From contig JALGVT010000010.1 in the NCBI GenBank assembly GCA_025774555.1, positions 1 through 64,000 of the forward strand: DNA of 64,000 nt. Direction: 5' to 3'. Below are positions 9,652 through 18,094 of the stretch, in pieces. The stretch comes from a candidate division LCP-89 bacterium (GTDB taxonomy: Bacteria > Electryoneota > B3-LCP). The number at the start of each line of letters is the position of its first letter. The stretch's first letter is position 1. The position numbers were made by a program, and so were the translations under genes. Below the pieces are notes generated by a model. The model was not told the DNA's origin, searched no databases, and saw nothing but the letters and a program-made list of their open reading frames with translations.

Positions 9652-10887
9652 TTAGCTGAAGAACGATCTGATGAATACCTCTAAACCCAAGGCGCGCAGT
9701 TTTTTGGCTCGGCGCTTGATGGTTTCAGGATCAACCGTGTCGGGCAGCAGTATCGCTCTGGTGTGCGGTCGGGCTGAAAATTCATGCACTTTGAAATGAT
9801 CGACTTTCAATTTCCTCGCATAATCGAGCATTTCTCGGAAGCGTTCTTCCGTTTCACCCGGGAAGCCCACGATGAAGTGCGTGCGCAAAATCATGTCAGG
9901 CACTTCAGTTCGCAGCCTTTTAAAAGCATCGGCGGCTTCCTTCAGCGTATAGCCGCGAGACATCAGTGACAATACTTCTTCTGAACCGGTCTGTAGAGGC
10001 GCGACGACGTACGGAAATCTGCCGGACTGGAAGATTGGAATCAGGTTGTCCAGATCCTTTATGAGCCATTCAGGGTCTAAATTGCGGAGCATAATCTGGT
10101 AATCGCCGGAACGTTTCAGGAATTCCTTCAGCAACTCGGCTAAGGTTGTCCCTCTATCTCTGCCGTATGATCCGGACTCATCGGCACTTAAGACGATATC
10201 TTTATATCCCTGCGACAATCCCTGATCGAAATCCTGCAGAATCTTCTCGGGATCGCGGGACAGCAATTTGCCTTTGGCTCGCCGCACCGCGCAGAAACTG
10301 CAGCGTCCGAGGCAGCCCACGCTGATAGAGACGTAATAGGCTTTATCGTCATAGACTGTTTTGAATTGGCGCAGCCCGCGGGGAAGTTTAAAAGGCGCCA
10401 CTCGGTCAACGACTTCCAATCCTCGCTTTATGGAGATCATAGCTGACCGGAAGCGGTCCACTTTCTGTTCGTCAGGAGGCAGAGTGCTGGCGTCAACTTC
10501 CTCAATAGGGACGCTGGCGCCGATCATCTCATTCAGGACGCCCAAATTGCGGGGGATGACCATCAAGCCGTTATTATCGCTGATGGCTTCCTTGTTGATG
10601 GCGGGCAGGCAGCCCACCATGTGGATTGCCGCGTCCGGTTTCAGAGTGGCTTTGAGCTTACTCAGTTCGCCCAGACTGTTATCTTCCAGCTCTTTTATGT
10701 ACCCACAGGAATTGACCAGCACGAGGTCGGCTTCAGAGGCTTCGTTGGTCAGTTTCCAGCCGTTAAGCTCGAAAAAACGTTCCATGCGCGCTCCGACAAG
10801 CTGGTTTTCAACGCAGCCCATTGAACAGATATGAACTTTGGGATTTTTTATATTCGTGAATCGAATTCTGTCGTCTGTAATTTTCAT
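9652..10887 (-). CDS. MiaB/RimO-like radical SAM methylthiotransferase
   Basis: About 411 residues from the ATG at 10887; an upstream TTG is also possible. The N-terminal UPF0004-like domain has the expected cysteines (C21/C25 in C-S-M-G-C, C61 in N-S-C-G, C93 in G-C-L-P) for one [4Fe-4S] cluster. The radical SAM loop is C-L-G-R-C-S-F-C (C192, C196, C199), which binds the second. Later come H-F-I-V-G-F-P-G-E-T-E-E and a helix-rich end. Known relatives (MiaB, RimO, MtaB) methylthiolate tRNA or ribosomal protein S12. The usual C-terminal TRAM RNA-binding domain is not visible, so the substrate is uncertain and it may belong to a divergent subfamily. Confidence 0.75.
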   Translation of the reverse strand: MKITDDRIRFTNIKNPKVHICSMGCVENQLVGARMERFFELNGWKLTNEASEADLVLVNSCGYIKELEDNSLGELSKLKATLKPDAAIHMVGCLPAINKEAISDNNGLMVIPRNLGVLNEMIGASVPIEEVDASTLPPDEQKVDRFRSAMISIKRGLEVVDRVAPFKLPRGLRQFKTVYDDKAYYVSISVGCLGRCSFCAVRRAKGKLLSRDPEKILQDFDQGLSQGYKDIVLSADESGSYGRDRGTTLAELLKEFLKRSGDYQIMLRNLDPEWLIKDLDNLIPIFQSGRFPYVVAPLQTGSEEVLSLMSRGYTLKEAADAFKRLRTEVPDMILRTHFIVGFPGETEERFREMLDYARKLKVDHFKVHEFSARPHTRAILLPDTVDPETIKRRAKKLRALGLEVFIRSFFS

Positions 10888-10944
10888 TGTTATATAATCT
10901 AATAAACGATCCGGCTGCAACCAAATCAATTTTTGGTTTTAAGA

Positions 10945-10975
10945 TTTGAAAAGTCCCGGTTTTAGCACGGGACTT
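10945..10975 (-). terminator. Possible rho-independent terminator downstream of the SGNH gene
   Basis: Read on the minus strand: AAGTCCCG, a 9-nt loop, CGGGACTT, then a T/A-rich tail. A second hairpin (GCCCGG-TTA-CCGGGC, 10983-10997) lies just before it. Together they would end transcripts arriving from the SGNH hydrolase gene and the sorting-domain remnant. The T-tract is short, hence moderate confidence. Confidence 0.45.
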
Positions 10976-11036
10976 CTGTTTTGCCCGGTTACCGGGCTGC
11001 ACTAACCTGTTATGGTGAAGAAAGATAGATATATCT

Positions 11037-11141
11037 TTATTTCAACAATACCAGTTTCTGTGTCTGACTATAATCGCCCGCTTGCAGGCGGACAAAATAG
11101 ATATCGGATGTGTAGGGGCGAGATAACCTCGCCCCTACATG
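11037..11141 (-). pseudogene. Remnant of a Por/type IX-style C-terminal sorting domain
   Basis: On the minus strand a 24-codon stretch ending in TAA at 11037 encodes D-I-Y-F-V-R-L-Q-A-G-D-Y, then Q-K-L-V-L-L-K. This is the classic final third of a type A sorting domain. It has no gene body in front of it. Immediately upstream in the same frame is the palindromic repeat D (11111-11139), read as V-G-A-R-L-S-R-P-Y. The same peptide (V-G-A-R-L-P-R-P-Y) is produced by repeat D inside the intact sorting domain of the 54793-56814 gene. The frame stays open into the 3' end of the SGNH gene, in a different frame. I read this as a vestige left by deletion or by repeat-mediated exchange. Confidence 0.7.
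11111..11139. repeat. Palindromic repeat family D, copy 1
   Basis: A near-perfect inverted repeat: TGTAGGGGCGAG, a 5-bp centre, CTCGCCCCTACA. It sits between the SGNH hydrolase stop codon and the sorting-domain remnant. The second copy is at 56644-56676, inside a coding sequence. Confidence 0.8.
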
Positions 11142-11158
11142 AATAGACCGTTCGATGT

Positions 11159-12175
11159 CTAATCTGCTGACAGCGAATCGTAAGCAGGGACAAAGCCTGC
11201 CAGATAATCTTCTATCAAATCTGCGATCAGAGCATGCCCTTTGATACTCAAATGTCCCTGATCCATAAAGAGATCTTCGTGGTGTTCTAGGTAATTTTCA
11301 CGGAACTGTGATGAAACATCGAAGAGCTCAATGCCAGCGTCCTGGATTTTCCTGACAATGTCGTTTTTCATGCGGATGAATTGTTTCGCTATTTCCGGGT
11401 ATTTGTCCATAGCCTGGATTTCGATAGCCATAGGGACAATAAGCGTTGCGAAGGGAATACCTCTGCTCTTTACATTTTTTCGCCAGCTGAATAGATCCCT
11501 GTAAAATCCGCCTACGATGATAGGATTATTATAATATCCGAGGAGCTTTTCGGCGAAATCACCAGGGCTTGTCAGCTTGTAGAAAATCAGGCAGATTTTG
11601 GAATGCCTCAGCATGAACCTCCGGAATCCTCGTTCTGGAATCTGATCGGGAAAACGCCTGCCATCCATGCGGGATAGAACGGCGAGGTCGTTCCAGTTGA
11701 ATTGGTAGATAATGAGGTCAGGCTGATACTGATAAACGAATTCTTCGGTGAATAGCTCAAAATGATTGATATTAAAGCTTGTCTGCCCGGCATTGATCAC
11801 GTCGATTTTTGGCTGATTATGAAACCGCTCCTCGAAATCTTTCTCGATTAGTTCTGTAAAGAGCAACGATTGAGGGATACCGTGCCCGATGGTGACGGAA
11901 TTGCCGACCACAGCGATTCTATATGTATGGGGAGGTTTATCCAGAGGGATTTCGGTGTCTCGCAGGTGGTGTGAATTGGTAAAAAAGTCACCTTTATCCA
12001 GATTTGCTTTGGTCATGCGCGGCAGACCGGATACGGGGCTTGCCGTGAACAGCTTGTTGTCATTGTAAATACTGAAGAGACTGAAAACGCGCAGACCGAT
12101 TTCAACCAGGAAAAATGCGACAACAACAGCGCAGATAGAGAGCGTAAGATTTCTTACATATGATTTATGCTTCAC
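11159..12175 (-). CDS. Membrane-anchored SGNH/GDSL-type hydrolase
   Basis: A 338-residue protein with one N-terminal transmembrane helix (about residues 9-30) and a periplasmic SGNH-like domain. Block I is V-V-G-N-S-V-T-I-G-H-G, with the serine in G-N-S rather than G-D-S. A central F-N-W-N-D-L supplies the likely block III Asn, and D-Q-G-H-L-S near residue 310 gives the catalytic Asp/His pair. Relatives are esterases or acyl/acetyl hydrolases acting on polysaccharide or peptidoglycan; the substrate here is unknown. The gene ends about 20 bp before repeat D and the sorting-domain remnant. Confidence 0.7.
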   Translation of the reverse strand: MKHKSYVRNLTLSICAVVVAFFLVEIGLRVFSLFSIYNDNKLFTASPVSGLPRMTKANLDKGDFFTNSHHLRDTEIPLDKPPHTYRIAVVGNSVTIGHGIPQSLLFTELIEKDFEERFHNQPKIDVINAGQTSFNINHFELFTEEFVYQYQPDLIIYQFNWNDLAVLSRMDGRRFPDQIPERGFRRFMLRHSKICLIFYKLTSPGDFAEKLLGYYNNPIIVGGFYRDLFSWRKNVKSRGIPFATLIVPMAIEIQAMDKYPEIAKQFIRMKNDIVRKIQDAGIELFDVSSQFRENYLEHHEDLFMDQGHLSIKGHALIADLIEDYLAGFVPAYDSLSAD

Positions 12176-12275
12176 TTCCGGTATCTCCGAGAAGGTACGA
12201 ATAGTATCATTTTTTCAACAACTTAGATTCTCAATAGTTCCAACAGCTTAGAGTTAAAAATCGTTCTCATAGACG

Positions 12276-14009
12276 TCACTTCATCAACACTATCTTCTGA
12301 TTTGCTTTGTGTTCTCCTGCTTCCAGGCGGACGATGTAAACGCCTGAAGACAAGCCTGAGGCATCGAACTGGATGTGGTGGGTGCCGGGAGGGTACTGGC
12401 TGCTGGCTGCTGGTGGCTGGTGGCTGGTGACATTCCGCCCGGAAATATCAAATACATCCAATCTCACCTCTGACTGCACCGGCAGGGTGAAGCTGATAGT
12501 GGTCGAGGCGTTGAAGGGGTTGGGGTAGGGTTTATGCAGAGCGAAGATGTAGGGATTGGGTTCGGGTTCAGGTTCAACCGCGGTGGCGTCGATCCATTCG
12601 ATGACCTTGCAGTAGATGTCTCCCTGACCGCCGGGATTGCGGAAGTCGGTCCAGGTGAAGTAGAGGCGGTCTTCCGGTCCGAAAGTGACGGCGGGTTCCT
12701 TTTGCAGCGGTCCCACAGGATCAGAATTTACGCGGTATTCCCTGCCGTAAAACGAACCGTCCGGGTTGAACTGGCGGCAGAAGATATCGCCTTCATCGAA
12801 GCGTTCATCCTGCCAGCAGATAGCAAAGTTGCCGGATGAATCGGAGACTGCGAGGTCTGCTAAACCTGCACTATAATAGTAAGGTCCAAACGAGGGGATA
12901 GCTTCCTCTTCATCGATTTGATATGGCTCACTTACAGGAACTCCATCGCTGTCAAGCTCCTGTAAGTATATATGGGAGGAATCATTAACAACATATTCAT
13001 ATTCTCCTGCTATCCAGCTCATCCAATAACCTGTAGGAGATTTATCAATATAGGGTCCTTTCCCATAGGGAGAAAAACTAATGGGATTTCCCACTATTGT
13101 CTCATAATTGACTCCTGTCTGAATAGTAATGAGCCAGGCCCAATTCCAGCCAATATACTGACAGTATCCTATAATAAATCTTCCATCATCACGCAATGCG
13201 ATACTGCTAATAATCGGGTGGTAATCTTCCCAAGGTCCGGTGATAAGTTGGGAAGTAGAGGCCGGGTTGAACAAGTTACTAAAGGTCTGAAAATTTATAT
13301 TCGATATATATGTATATGGGGGATCGTAACTATGCCTCCAAATCATACTAACATAATTGTTGTTGTTAATATCAAATCTAGGAGCACCCGATATTGAAGA
13401 GGGGGAGACGTTATAGCTATTCACTACTCCAGACCATTCGTACTCAGTAAATGTCGTACCGAAAATATCACCTCCTGACCCCCATAGAACGAGGGCGTCA
13501 TCAGTATTGGTCTTGCCAATATTCGCGATGCTGGATGAGACGGGAGACAGATTAATATCCAGGGAGACGAGGGTGTCATTACCGGCAGGGGTGCCGTCCG
13601 GAAAGAAAAATCGTGAGTAGCTGTAAGGCGTAGTTTCTAAATAACTCGTATATACAGCTCGGAATGAACCGTCATAGTGCACCAGCAATTTGGGGCACCA
13701 CTGAGCCGGGCCAAAATCTGGTTCATAGATATATTCCATGGATCCCGAATCCAATGTGGCTATCTCATATTTGCGAAGAAGAACCTTTCCAACTCTGAAT
13801 GCGTAGAGAAATTCACTTTCGTTTAACTGGCATAAAGCATAATCACCTGTAGCACCCCAAGGGTTTATAGTAGAATCCAGTATTGAGGAATTAATATAAT
13901 TGTCTGAAACGGAATAGGGGGGGGATCCCAAGGATAGTAGGTATAGCACCAAACCCGTACACTTTGATTCTCTGGTAGAAAAATAAGACTGGGGAAAGAA
14001 ATCTGCCAA
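12276..14009 (-). CDS. C-terminal part of frameshifted secreted sorting-domain protein
   Basis: Downstream piece of a gene split by a frameshift; the first piece is 13865-14953. From the poly-C tract at 13917-13924 onward this frame carries the rest of the protein: blade-like repeats with D-x-R-F-x-x-G-D-I-F-C-R-Q-F and W-T-D-F-R-N-P-G-G-Q-G-D-I-Y-C. A type IX-style sorting domain follows (P-Y-P-N-P-F-N-A-S-T, D-I-S-G-R, L-S-S-G-V-Y-I-V-R-L, ending K-I-V-L-M-K). The apparent first ~28 residues of this frame lie before the tract and are unlikely to be translated. The sorting-domain loop after D-I-S-G-R holds a short imperfect tandem repeat. Probably a surface or secreted protein when in frame. 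Confidence 0.7.
   Translation of the reverse strand: MADFFPQSYFSTRESKCTGLVLYLLSLGSPPYSVSDNYINSSILDSTINPWGATGDYALCQLNESEFLYAFRVGKVLLRKYEIATLDSGSMEYIYEPDFGPAQWCPKLLVHYDGSFRAVYTSYLETTPYSYSRFFFPDGTPAGNDTLVSLDINLSPVSSSIANIGKTNTDDALVLWGSGGDIFGTTFTEYEWSGVVNSYNVSPSSISGAPRFDINNNNYVSMIWRHSYDPPYTYISNINFQTFSNLFNPASTSQLITGPWEDYHPIISSIALRDDGRFIIGYCQYIGWNWAWLITIQTGVNYETIVGNPISFSPYGKGPYIDKSPTGYWMSWIAGEYEYVVNDSSHIYLQELDSDGVPVSEPYQIDEEEAIPSFGPYYYSAGLADLAVSDSSGNFAICWQDERFDEGDIFCRQFNPDGSFYGREYRVNSDPVGPLQKEPAVTFGPEDRLYFTWTDFRNPGGQGDIYCKVIEWIDATAVEPEPEPNPYIFALHKPYPNPFNASTTISFTLPVQSEVRLDVFDISGRNVTSHQPPAASSQYPPGTHHIQFDASGLSSGVYIVRLEAGEHKANQKIVLMK
12396..12430. repeat. Imperfect tandem repeat (GGCTGCT/GGCTGGT units) in the sorting domain
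   Basis: Five near-identical 7-bp units, GGCTGCT or GGCTGGT. They encode a Q-P-P-A-A-S-S-Q-like stretch in the loop between D-I-S-G-R and P-P-G-T-H-H. In the 54793-56814 gene the same loop is occupied by palindrome D. Confidence 0.6.
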
Positions 14010-14953
14010 TCCCCTGGATACCCTTCATTGTTGCAGTACCAGTAACCAGAAATGAATGGCGGTGATACCTGCAAGCCCATAGAATCAAGATAAGTTGTAT
14101 ATATTGGTTTATATATATCGTCAAATTCATAATCATATTTGTATTGATAAAGCATACCTGTCCCACCCGGTTCAAATAACACAGTTGAATAATGCCATCT
14201 GTTATCAATTGGATCCGCCATATCAAACACATCACCCATGAAATTCCCCATGTTATCCAGCCACCTGCCGTGGGAGTATTGCTGGTTGGTTACCCATGAA
14301 ACGAGGACGCGTCCGTCCGGGTGGTTCTGGGCTTCAAGTCCGAGGATGGAGCCATTGCCGTATTCTCTAATAGGGAAGTTTATACCAAGCAGGTTGCCTT
14401 CAAAGTCAACCTTCTGCGCATAAATAAGAGATGAAAAGCGCTCATCATACCAAACCAGCAGGTAACCGTTACCTAAGGCGGCGATGGAGAGGTTGTCTTT
14501 GGCTTCTGTACCGATTTCTTCGGCTACCGATACTGGTTCGGAGAAGGGGTTGCTGTTGTCGTCATAAGACCGGAACATGATGCGGTTAGGTGAGTTCTCC
14601 TCAATCCAGGCGGATCCGAAGCCGGCGGCAGAGAGGACGAGACGAGGCTGTCGGCAATCATAGGTGCCAGTGCGTTCATTGAGATAGAAGGCATCACCCA
14701 GCGGTTCGAGATCATAATCGAAACGGTTTAGCGCCACGTCCCAGTTGACGCCGTCTCGTTGGGACAGCCAGGTGACGTAGATGGTTTCGGTGTTCCAGTT
14801 GGCGACGGCATAAGGACTCGATTGCGGCGGATGCCCGGGGGATTCTATGTTGACCTGGAAGTCATCGAGGATGGTGTCGGCGGTGAGTGGTGAAGCGAAA
14901 AGCAGTGCGAGGAAAAACAGGGGGATAATGGAAAATGCGTATCTGACATCCAT
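13865..14953 (-). CDS. N-terminal part of frameshifted secreted sorting-domain protein
   Basis: Upstream piece of the split gene. It begins with a signal peptide (I-I-P-L-F-F-L-A-L-L-F-A..., cleavage near L-T-A-D) after a strong AAGGAGG ribosome site and a TTGACT-N16-TATATT promoter. The body has beta-propeller-like repeats (W-Y-D-E-R-F, S-A-W-I-E-E, V-S-W-V-T). The frame runs off after P-W-D-P-P-P at an 8-C run (13917-13924) and then stops. Adding one C joins it exactly to the 12276-14009 frame, giving D-P-P-P-Y-S-V-S-D. The full protein would be about 890 residues. The cause is either a sequencing or assembly error in a homopolymer, or genuine phase variation. Confidence 0.75.
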   Translation of the reverse strand: MDVRYAFSIIPLFFLALLFASPLTADTILDDFQVNIESPGHPPQSSPYAVANWNTETIYVTWLSQRDGVNWDVALNRFDYDLEPLGDAFYLNERTGTYDCRQPRLVLSAAGFGSAWIEENSPNRIMFRSYDDNSNPFSEPVSVAEEIGTEAKDNLSIAALGNGYLLVWYDERFSSLIYAQKVDFEGNLLGINFPIREYGNGSILGLEAQNHPDGRVLVSWVTNQQYSHGRWLDNMGNFMGDVFDMADPIDNRWHYSTVLFEPGGTGMLYQYKYDYEFDDIYKPIYTTYLDSMGLQVSPPFISGYWYCNNEGYPGDWQISFPSLIFLPENQSVRVWCYTYYPWDPPPIPFQTIILIPQYWILL

Positions 14954-14984
14954 GTCTGCCTCCTTAAATATGAATGGATATTAT

Positions 14985-15012
14985 AATATAACAAATAAAA
15001 TCGAAAAGTCAA
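14985..15012 (-). promoter_or_regulatory. Sigma-70-like promoter for the secreted protein gene
   Basis: Minus-strand TTGACT (15007-15012) and TATATT (14985-14990) with a 16-bp spacer, followed by AAGGAGG just before the ATG at 14953. Confidence 0.6.
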
Positions 15013-15152
15013 ACGCAAATAAATGCATGAGTGCAAATTCCCTCTATCTCTTTTTAAAAGAAACAGAGGGAATAATTGTTCCCGCAGAGGATGTGATTTG
15101 AGCGGTGGACTCAGACTGTTTGAATTGGCAGGGGACAGGCTGTAAGGTTTCG

Positions 15153-15758
15153 TTAGCTGCCTTCTTTCCTGTCTCGCTCAAGGATATCTCTGATCGCCGC
15201 GACATCAGCAGAGATTTGCGCGAAAGCATCCTCCCTGCCGCTTTTCGTGGTCTTTTCTGCCATCTGTGCCGGGCTGGATGCTACCAGCGCCATAACCTGC
15301 TGTAAGATAGTATCCTTAAGATTATCAAAGTTCTTCACTCCTAACATCTTCAACTCGGCCGAACCTCCCTTGTTGGCGCTATAACCAGCCGTCTGGATAT
15401 GGATGGTGCCGATGCCGTACTTTCTCTGAACCGGACCCTGAGTGACGTCCACGTTGGTGATCTTGCGATAGGGAACGGTCACCTGCTTGCGCCAGAAGAC
15501 ACCCCATTTACCTCTGACTGTTTCGCTATCGATATTGTATTCCAGCGTCCTGAAAAAAGCTGGCATCCAGATGATAAATACGATCATAAACAGGAACCAA
15601 CCCGCTGCGGCAATACCAAAACCAAGAGGTTCAACCAGTATTGCCAGTAGAATAAAAGCCGCGAGAACAGGCAACGCAACTGTCCAGTAAATTAGAAACC
15701 AGATGGTGAGTTCCCCTCGTTCTGGTGTGACGGTCATGTTGTTCAAGATAACCTCCAT
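15153..15758 (-). CDS. PH-domain (bPH2/YdbS-like) membrane protein
   Basis: A 201-residue protein. Two closely spaced hydrophobic helices (about residues 18-38 and 40-60) are followed by a bacterial PH domain (about 70-150). The domain contains V-P-Y-R-K-I-T-N-V-D-V-T-Q-G-P and Y-G-I-G-T-I-H-I-Q-T-A-G, the signature of the YdbS/YdbT family (DUF304). The C-terminal ~45 residues are charged and helical. The function of this family is not settled; membrane-stress and bacteriocin-resistance roles have been proposed for relatives. The ATG at 15758 has no clear ribosome site; the ATG eight codons later, which follows GGAGG, is an alternative. Monocistronic in appearance. Confidence 0.75.
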   Translation of the reverse strand: MEVILNNMTVTPERGELTIWFLIYWTVALPVLAAFILLAILVEPLGFGIAAAGWFLFMIVFIIWMPAFFRTLEYNIDSETVRGKWGVFWRKQVTVPYRKITNVDVTQGPVQRKYGIGTIHIQTAGYSANKGGSAELKMLGVKNFDNLKDTILQQVMALVASSPAQMAEKTTKSGREDAFAQISADVAAIRDILERDRKEGS

Positions 15759-15865
15759 GTCTTGACGTTAGTTTGAAACTGGAGTATAAAATAACCTCAT
15801 TCACAGTAAAAGGCAAGGGAAATTTGATTGAAGGGATTGGGGGATATATGCAGGGAAAAAGCCCA

Positions 15866-15902
15866 TTACGGATTTATCGGATTAGATGGATTTTACGGAT
15901 TT
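15866..15902. repeat. Degenerate family B repeat
   Basis: Contains ATTACGGATTTATCGGATT and TTTTACGGATTT units, the inverse orientation of the AATCCGTG-type repeat. It lies in the gap between the PH-domain and FapA-like genes. Confidence 0.5.
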
Positions 15903-15988
15903 AAAAAGGCGGATGCAATAATCCGCCCTTTCCCCGTTCACGAAATGAAAATCAAATCTGCAATTGCACTTCATCTTATCAGGATACG

Positions 15989-17785
15989 TCAGCCTCGTTT
16001 TTTTGATGATTTCTTCAATTTATGAGTTCTCATTTTTTTATCTTTTGATAAGGCAACCGCCACGCCCTTATGTGAAGGCTCGATCTGCATCTTTTGGTCA
16101 TCCATGGTGACGTCCACCGGGTCTTCAATGCTCTCTCTGATTACTACAATCGGCTTCTTAATGCTGTCATCATCAGCTTTACTCTGTAAAATGTTAAGCT
16201 CTGCCGTTTTTTCAGCAATGATATCTTTTAAAGCCGGGATGGAATTTAATAGAATCTTCAGTGATTTAATGCGATCCTTATCCAGACGAGAATTCCCTTC
16301 ATGCTTTTGCATGTTGATGTGCTGCAACAGGATCTGCTGGATGTTCGCTTCACGAAGTTTAGCTATCATCTTGGGACCGAATATGTTGCAGATTTTTTCA
16401 TAACTCGCCGTCGCTCCAGCTATTGCTCTCTGATTGGCTTCAATTTTTTTCTTGTAGAAATCCTTCCGACCGATCTTGATCGTCGTCCTGCTCCCTGTGG
16501 TATGCTTCCCGACGTGCTTTAAAGATACCTTTTTGCTGGCGACGATGTTCGATCCTTTCGCTTCCCGCAGAGCAACCCTCTGTCCCGATATCTCTGAATT
16601 CACAACGACACCGTTCACTTCAACGTCATTTCCAGCAGATATCGAAACGTCGCTGGCGTCGCTGTTGCCGGCGATGGAATTGTCCGAGGTGATCTCACTA
16701 CCTTTAATTTCACCTCTGATGGAGACGTCTTCACCCGCACGAATGGTGACCCCCTTTCCAACGTCACCATCGAGGAGTATTTCACCACGTGACGTAATCG
16801 TGATGCCCTCTTTTATCGTGCCTTTGATTTGGATGGAATCATCTAATATGACGTCATCGCCAAGGTCTTCCGCGTTGACCTGAATAAGAGGTTTAACGGA
16901 CACTTTAATTATTTCAGGAACAATCCGTGATCCAGCCACGGTATAGACTCTGCGGTGAGTCCGTGTCATGGTTGCCATACCGTCGATAGCGGCAGTCAAC
17001 TTCAACTGGTCAACTGACCGCTTTACTCCTTCTCCTGCAACAAGCTCCAAATCCAATCCTTTTATCGGCGGAATGGTCTCCCCTGAGACGTTCACCCCCT
17101 CATTAACGCCGTCTACAGGCAGTATCTTTTGACAGAGTATATCACCGAATTTAACCTGGCGGCTTTCATTGTAATCGCCTAAATTTATATTGGCACTGCG
17201 GTTCGTGAAAAAGGTGTACTCTAATTGCGCATCTTTGCCTTCGTCAGGCAGTTTTCCCTTAGCTGCAATAAAACCTTTGACGTAATTTCTCTTTTTCAGG
17301 ACCACTTTCAGCTTTTTATCAAGCGCGGCAAAATCGCACATTTCTAGATCGACGCCCGCCTTCTTCAGCTCGATTTTTATTCTATCGAGGTTGATGACTT
17401 GGTCGAATTCATCACGATAGAAAAAATCTATTTCGGCGATCATATCTTGAAAAACACCGCCCCGACGGGTCTTCATGGGTTTCAATCGGACGACCGGTTT
17501 ACCCTGGGCGTCCTCGATCTTTCCCATGGAAATGCGAACAGATAATCCGTCAGGCGTGGGAGTTTTCTCTAGAATCTCTCGCAACTCAAGCAGCTCTATC
17601 GGCACTTTATATTTGATAGAAACGTCGCGCTTTGCCTGGCGAAAACGGGCGAGTATCTCTTTATCTGCGGCATCGACAGATGGCAGTTGAAAAGAGATGT
17701 CCCAGAGAGAATCATTCTCCTGTCTGACTTTCACAGCCCCACTTGAGGGAGGCGCCTCGGTCGCTGTTTCGTCGTATGAAAACAT
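15989..17785 (-). CDS. FapA family (DUF342) polymer-forming protein
   Basis: A 598-residue protein of the DUF342/FapA family. The central part (about 310-440) is a run of short repeats (I-K-G-T-I-K-E-G-I-T-I, L-L-D-G-D-V-G-K-G-V-T-I-R-A-G, V-S-I-R-G-E-I-K-G-S-E-I) that fold as a right-handed beta-helix. A charged, helical C-terminal half follows (about 450-560), ending in a very basic tail (K-L-K-K-S-S-K-K-R-G). Family members are cytoplasmic and are linked to flagellar assembly or polar organisation in some bacteria, but no flagellar genes are near here, so the role is open. It stands alone on the minus strand. Confidence 0.8.
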   Translation of the reverse strand: MFSYDETATEAPPSSGAVKVRQENDSLWDISFQLPSVDAADKEILARFRQAKRDVSIKYKVPIELLELREILEKTPTPDGLSVRISMGKIEDAQGKPVVRLKPMKTRRGGVFQDMIAEIDFFYRDEFDQVINLDRIKIELKKAGVDLEMCDFAALDKKLKVVLKKRNYVKGFIAAKGKLPDEGKDAQLEYTFFTNRSANINLGDYNESRQVKFGDILCQKILPVDGVNEGVNVSGETIPPIKGLDLELVAGEGVKRSVDQLKLTAAIDGMATMTRTHRRVYTVAGSRIVPEIIKVSVKPLIQVNAEDLGDDVILDDSIQIKGTIKEGITITSRGEILLDGDVGKGVTIRAGEDVSIRGEIKGSEITSDNSIAGNSDASDVSISAGNDVEVNGVVVNSEISGQRVALREAKGSNIVASKKVSLKHVGKHTTGSRTTIKIGRKDFYKKKIEANQRAIAGATASYEKICNIFGPKMIAKLREANIQQILLQHINMQKHEGNSRLDKDRIKSLKILLNSIPALKDIIAEKTAELNILQSKADDDSIKKPIVVIRESIEDPVDVTMDDQKMQIEPSHKGVAVALSKDKKMRTHKLKKSSKKRG

Positions 17786-18094
17786 TTATAAACCAGTCAA
17801 ATTCAAATATAATTACTCGAAGCATAAATTAAAGAGTTACCATGGTAAGTACAAGTTCAACGTACACGAATTTCAGGGATTAAAGGGATTTCGGAAATAG
17901 GGGGAAAAAACGGTGGGTAATATGTTGGAGGGTAGGACATGTATGACAAGTAGCGAGGCTGCCTTGCCTCTGCTGAACCGTGTGCTCGAATCAATAATTA
18001 CAGAGCATCTAATCCCAAAATGATTCCATCGTGCTTGCCTTTTACCTGTAATATGACTATCTTTAAATTATCTCAAATAACAACGGTACGAACT

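Noticed and set aside
13917-13924. Programmed -1 ribosomal frameshift at the poly-C run
   Set aside because: Possible in principle, but I see no stimulatory structure just downstream; indel in the tract or phase variation is simpler.
17786-18094. A gene in the FapA-ggt gap
   Set aside because: Only short frames without ribosome sites; the region contains TTGACT-like words too close to the FapA start to be its promoter.
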